The notes under the pieces: model-generated | Told to the model about the DNA's origin: nothing | Database searches by the model: none | The model's input: the letters and a program-made list of their open reading frames with translations, nothing else | Shown here: positions 5,238 through 6,483 of the stretch, in pieces | Position numbering within the stretch: the stretch's first letter is position 1 | Layout of the letters: each line of letters opens with the position of its first letter | Position numbers and translations under genes: made by a program | Origin: Fibrobacteres bacterium CG2_30_45_31 | Lineage (GTDB): Bacteria; Fibrobacterota; Fibrobacteria; Fibrobacterales; Fibrobacteraceae | Assembly: GCA_001873075.1 (NCBI GenBank) | Contig: MNYL01000268.1 | Location: 1-6,483, forward strand | Direction of reading: 5' to 3' | DNA length: 6,483 nt

Positions 5238-6026
5238 ATGACTAACTGGTTTAAGACAATTTTTGCACTGATTTTAATGTGCACGTTTTCTTTTGCCCAA
5301 GATGATTTCGGCTTCGAGTCATCTAGTGGTGATTCGTCTTCTGCCAAAGAGACCAGTGCCCGCTCCAGCTATAATTCAGATTCTGAAAATTCTAAAATAA
5401 ATTCCGATGCCTCTGCCAGTGAAACCGAGAGTAACACGGTGGGTTCTGCCACCGCCACTTCTGATCCATGGGAAGGTTTTCGTTACGAAGATGCCGGTTT
5501 AACGCAGTGGGAATTTCAGCAAGCTAAAGAGTCGGGGATGTCCCGCGAAATGTTGACTCGCCTTGTGGAACTGGGAGTGCGTCCTTCTGAATATATTCAA
5601 AAGCCTTGGGAGCGTTTGGGCGTTACCGAAGAAGCTTGGCTCAAAGAACGTGAACAAGGTTTGGAAGATTCTGACATTGACAGATCCTATCGCAACCGCA
5701 ACATCAATCAAGATTTAACTTATTGGTCTATTCTAATTCCTTCCCTTTATCAGTGGAAAACGAATGAAACCATTACCGCCGTTTGGATTGACGCTCTTTG
5801 GGTTGTCGGTGTCGGTGGACTCGCTTATTTCGTAGCCACGTCTGATGAGAATGAAGATATTTGGCAGTACTGGTTGATTCCTATTCTGGGGGCGCACGTT
5901 TGGTCTTTTGCAGACGCGTTCTTTGGTACCCAATGGGAAAATAATCCTGATGCAAATCGATTTAGTTTAGGGATCGGTCCTTCATTGAACCGCGGTGTTG
6001 CGGGTCTCTTGCAGATGCGATTCTAA
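5238..6026 (+). CDS. Secreted or envelope protein of unknown function with Ser-rich region, short helical tandem repeat and hydrophobic C-terminal part
   Basis: I do not recognise a characterised family. The 262-residue product begins with a clear signal peptide (K6, hydrophobic I8-M14, probable cleavage after SFA at residue 20). A low-complexity, Ser- and acid-rich segment follows (about 22-75). Residues 87-153 contain five similar units that each start with Gly-hydrophobic: GLTQWEF (87), GMSREML (100), GVRPSEY (113), GVTEEAW (128) and GLEDSDI (141), spaced 13, 13, 15 and 13 residues apart, suggesting stacked short helices. Then come YWSILIPSLYQW (162-173), a hydrophobic stretch at about 179-200, an acidic turn, a second hydrophobic stretch at about 208-229 ending in SFADAFFG, and a C-terminus ending in QMRF. 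The hydrophobic half loosely recalls DUF5683-like membrane proteins (S-x-x-P-x-x-x-Q-[YW] near the first hydrophobic segment and D-A-[YF] after the last), but this is weak. It follows the tRNA by 27 bases and precedes panD by 10, so it probably shares a transcript with both. Confidence 0.85.
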   Translation: MTNWFKTIFALILMCTFSFAQDDFGFESSSGDSSSAKETSARSSYNSDSENSKINSDASASETESNTVGSATATSDPWEGFRYEDAGLTQWEFQQAKESGMSREMLTRLVELGVRPSEYIQKPWERLGVTEEAWLKEREQGLEDSDIDRSYRNRNINQDLTYWSILIPSLYQWKTNETITAVWIDALWVVGVGGLAYFVATSDENEDIWQYWLIPILGAHVWSFADAFFGTQWENNPDANRFSLGIGPSLNRGVAGLLQMRF

Positions 6027-6036
6027 TTTTAGAACA

Positions 6037-6384
6037 ATGCAAATAGAACTTCTCAAGTGTAAAATTCATCGTGCAACCGTTACGGACGCCGATCTGAATT
6101 ACGAGGGTTCCATCACGATTGATCGGGCCCTAATGGATGCTGCTGGCATTTTTCCCTATGAAAAAGTAGGGATACTCAATGTGAATAACGGAGCTCGTTT
6201 CGATACTTATGTCATCGAAGGGATTGCTCATTCGGGAACCATTTGTTTGAATGGTGCTGCCGCTCGCATGGTTCAAAAAGGCGATCTGATTATTATCGTC
6301 TCTTATACTGCGATGACCCCTGATGAAGCCAAAAATTGGAAGCCGACAGTGATTCGTGTCGACGCTCAAAATAAAGCCGTTTAA
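6037..6384 (+). CDS. panD: Aspartate 1-decarboxylase precursor PanD
   Basis: This pyruvoyl-dependent enzyme converts L-aspartate to beta-alanine and CO2 in the cytoplasm, supplying the beta-alanine half of pantothenate and coenzyme A. The 115-residue product matches the family along its whole length. LLKCKIHRATVTDADLNYEGS leads to the self-cleavage site G24-S25; cleavage leaves a 24-residue beta chain and a 91-residue alpha chain whose N-terminal serine becomes the pyruvoyl group. R54, T57 and Y58 in NNGARFDTYVIEG correspond to the known active-site residues, and LNGAAAR is intact. I chose the ATG at 6037 because the conserved sequence begins there, although the open frame extends further left into the preceding gene. 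No good Shine-Dalgarno sequence is visible (tttagaaca precedes it). The gap to the previous stop is only 10 bases, so translational coupling is likely. No panB or panC is in view. Confidence 0.96.
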   Translation: MQIELLKCKIHRATVTDADLNYEGSITIDRALMDAAGIFPYEKVGILNVNNGARFDTYVIEGIAHSGTICLNGAAARMVQKGDLIIIVSYTAMTPDEAKNWKPTVIRVDAQNKAV

Positions 6385-6401
6385 GCCGTTCTGAATTCTC
6401 T

Positions 6402-6415
6402 ATTTTTCGAAAAAT
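6402..6415. repeat. 14-base perfect palindrome upstream of the last gene
   Basis: ATTTTTCGAAAAAT at 6402-6415 is self-complementary over its full length with no spacer. It lies 18 bases after the panD stop and just upstream of a candidate -10 element. It could be an operator half-pair for a dimeric regulator or simply a chance feature of AT-rich spacer DNA. It does not look like an intrinsic terminator, because it has only one CG step, no loop and no following T run. Confidence 0.4.
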
Positions 6416-6437
6416 TTATACGATTCTTAACTATACT
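6407..6437 (+). promoter_or_regulatory. Candidate promoter of the gene starting at 6463
   Basis: TATACT at 6432-6437 matches the -10 consensus at 5 of 6 positions. The best partner upstream is TCGAAA at 6407-6412 (4 of 6) with a long 19-base spacer, overlapping the palindrome. Transcription would start near 6444, about 19 bases before the ATG. The 78-base gap after panD makes a separate promoter plausible. Confidence 0.28.
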
Positions 6438-6462
6438 ATTTTTAACGCTAAGGGGTTCATCT

Positions 6463-6483
6463 ATGCCTAGAAGTTCTTCTTTG
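6463..6483 (+). CDS. First seven codons of an unidentified gene (continues beyond the window)
   Basis: An ATG at 6463 is preceded by a good Shine-Dalgarno sequence, AAGGGG at 6450-6455, at 7 bases spacing. The frame stays open to the window edge and encodes M-P-R-S-S-S-L. Seven residues are too few to identify the product. The call rests on the ribosome binding site, the spacing from panD and the candidate -10 element upstream. Confidence 0.55.

Noticed and set aside
6374..6390. Direct repeat AAGCCGTT at the end of panD
   Set aside because: Two 8-base copies separated by one base across the stop codon are too short to call a functional repeat or attachment site.
6463..6483. Gene start M-P-R-S as ribosomal protein S19
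   Set aside because: S19 often begins MPRS followed by LKKGPF, but here the next residues are S-S-L, and rpsS normally sits within the S10 operon, which is not seen here. Seven codons are too few.
1..6483. Search for mobile elements, CRISPR arrays, defence systems or riboswitches
   Set aside because: I saw no transposase or integrase, no regularly spaced repeats, no terminal inverted repeats, no tRNA-adjacent duplicated attachment site, and no conserved riboswitch core.

Overview
The window reads as ordinary chromosomal DNA from a Gram-negative bacterium. The best guess is a member of the Fibrobacterota or a relative in the Fibrobacterota-Chlorobiota-Bacteroidota group. This guess rests on the serine-rich linkers in two envelope proteins, the SPOR-domain protein, the Bacteroidota-like C-terminal architecture of the first protein, and a TAnnTTTG-type -10 element before the tRNA. 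It is an inference from style, not from a phylogenetic marker.

Layout. Positions 2-1339 (+) hold the C-terminal part of a large beta-rich envelope protein, probably an M23-type peptidase whose catalytic domain lies outside the window. A short AT-rich gap follows, and then a convergent gene (1465-2241, -) for a NodB-like/DUF2334 polysaccharide deacetylase. Head to head with it, with only one base between the annotated start codons, begins a plus-strand series: a HAD phosphatase of the phosphoglycolate phosphatase type (2243-2884), miaB (2881-4215), a secreted TPR-like/SPOR protein (4227-5069), tRNA-Leu(CAA) (5127-5210), a secreted protein of unknown function with a short helical repeat (5238-6026) and panD (6037-6384). 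The first codons of one more gene appear at 6463.

How the parts relate. The phosphatase, miaB and the SPOR gene are tightly packed (a 4-base overlap, then a ribosome binding site that includes the last A of the miaB stop codon), so they very likely share a transcript. The tRNA has its own candidate promoter and may also drive the unknown gene and panD, because no terminator is visible in the 27 bases between the tRNA and the next start codon. The tRNA has A36-A37-A38, the context recognised by the MiaA/MiaB pathway, so an enzyme and one of its probable substrates lie about 0.9 kb apart. The remaining genes deal with the envelope (peptidoglycan or glycan processing, SPOR) and housekeeping (beta-alanine synthesis).

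No mobile element, CRISPR array, phage gene or defence system is visible. The points most worth a second look are the tandem helical repeat in the unknown secreted protein, the one-base divergent start arrangement, and the probable mis-assignable starts of the deacetylase and SPOR genes.
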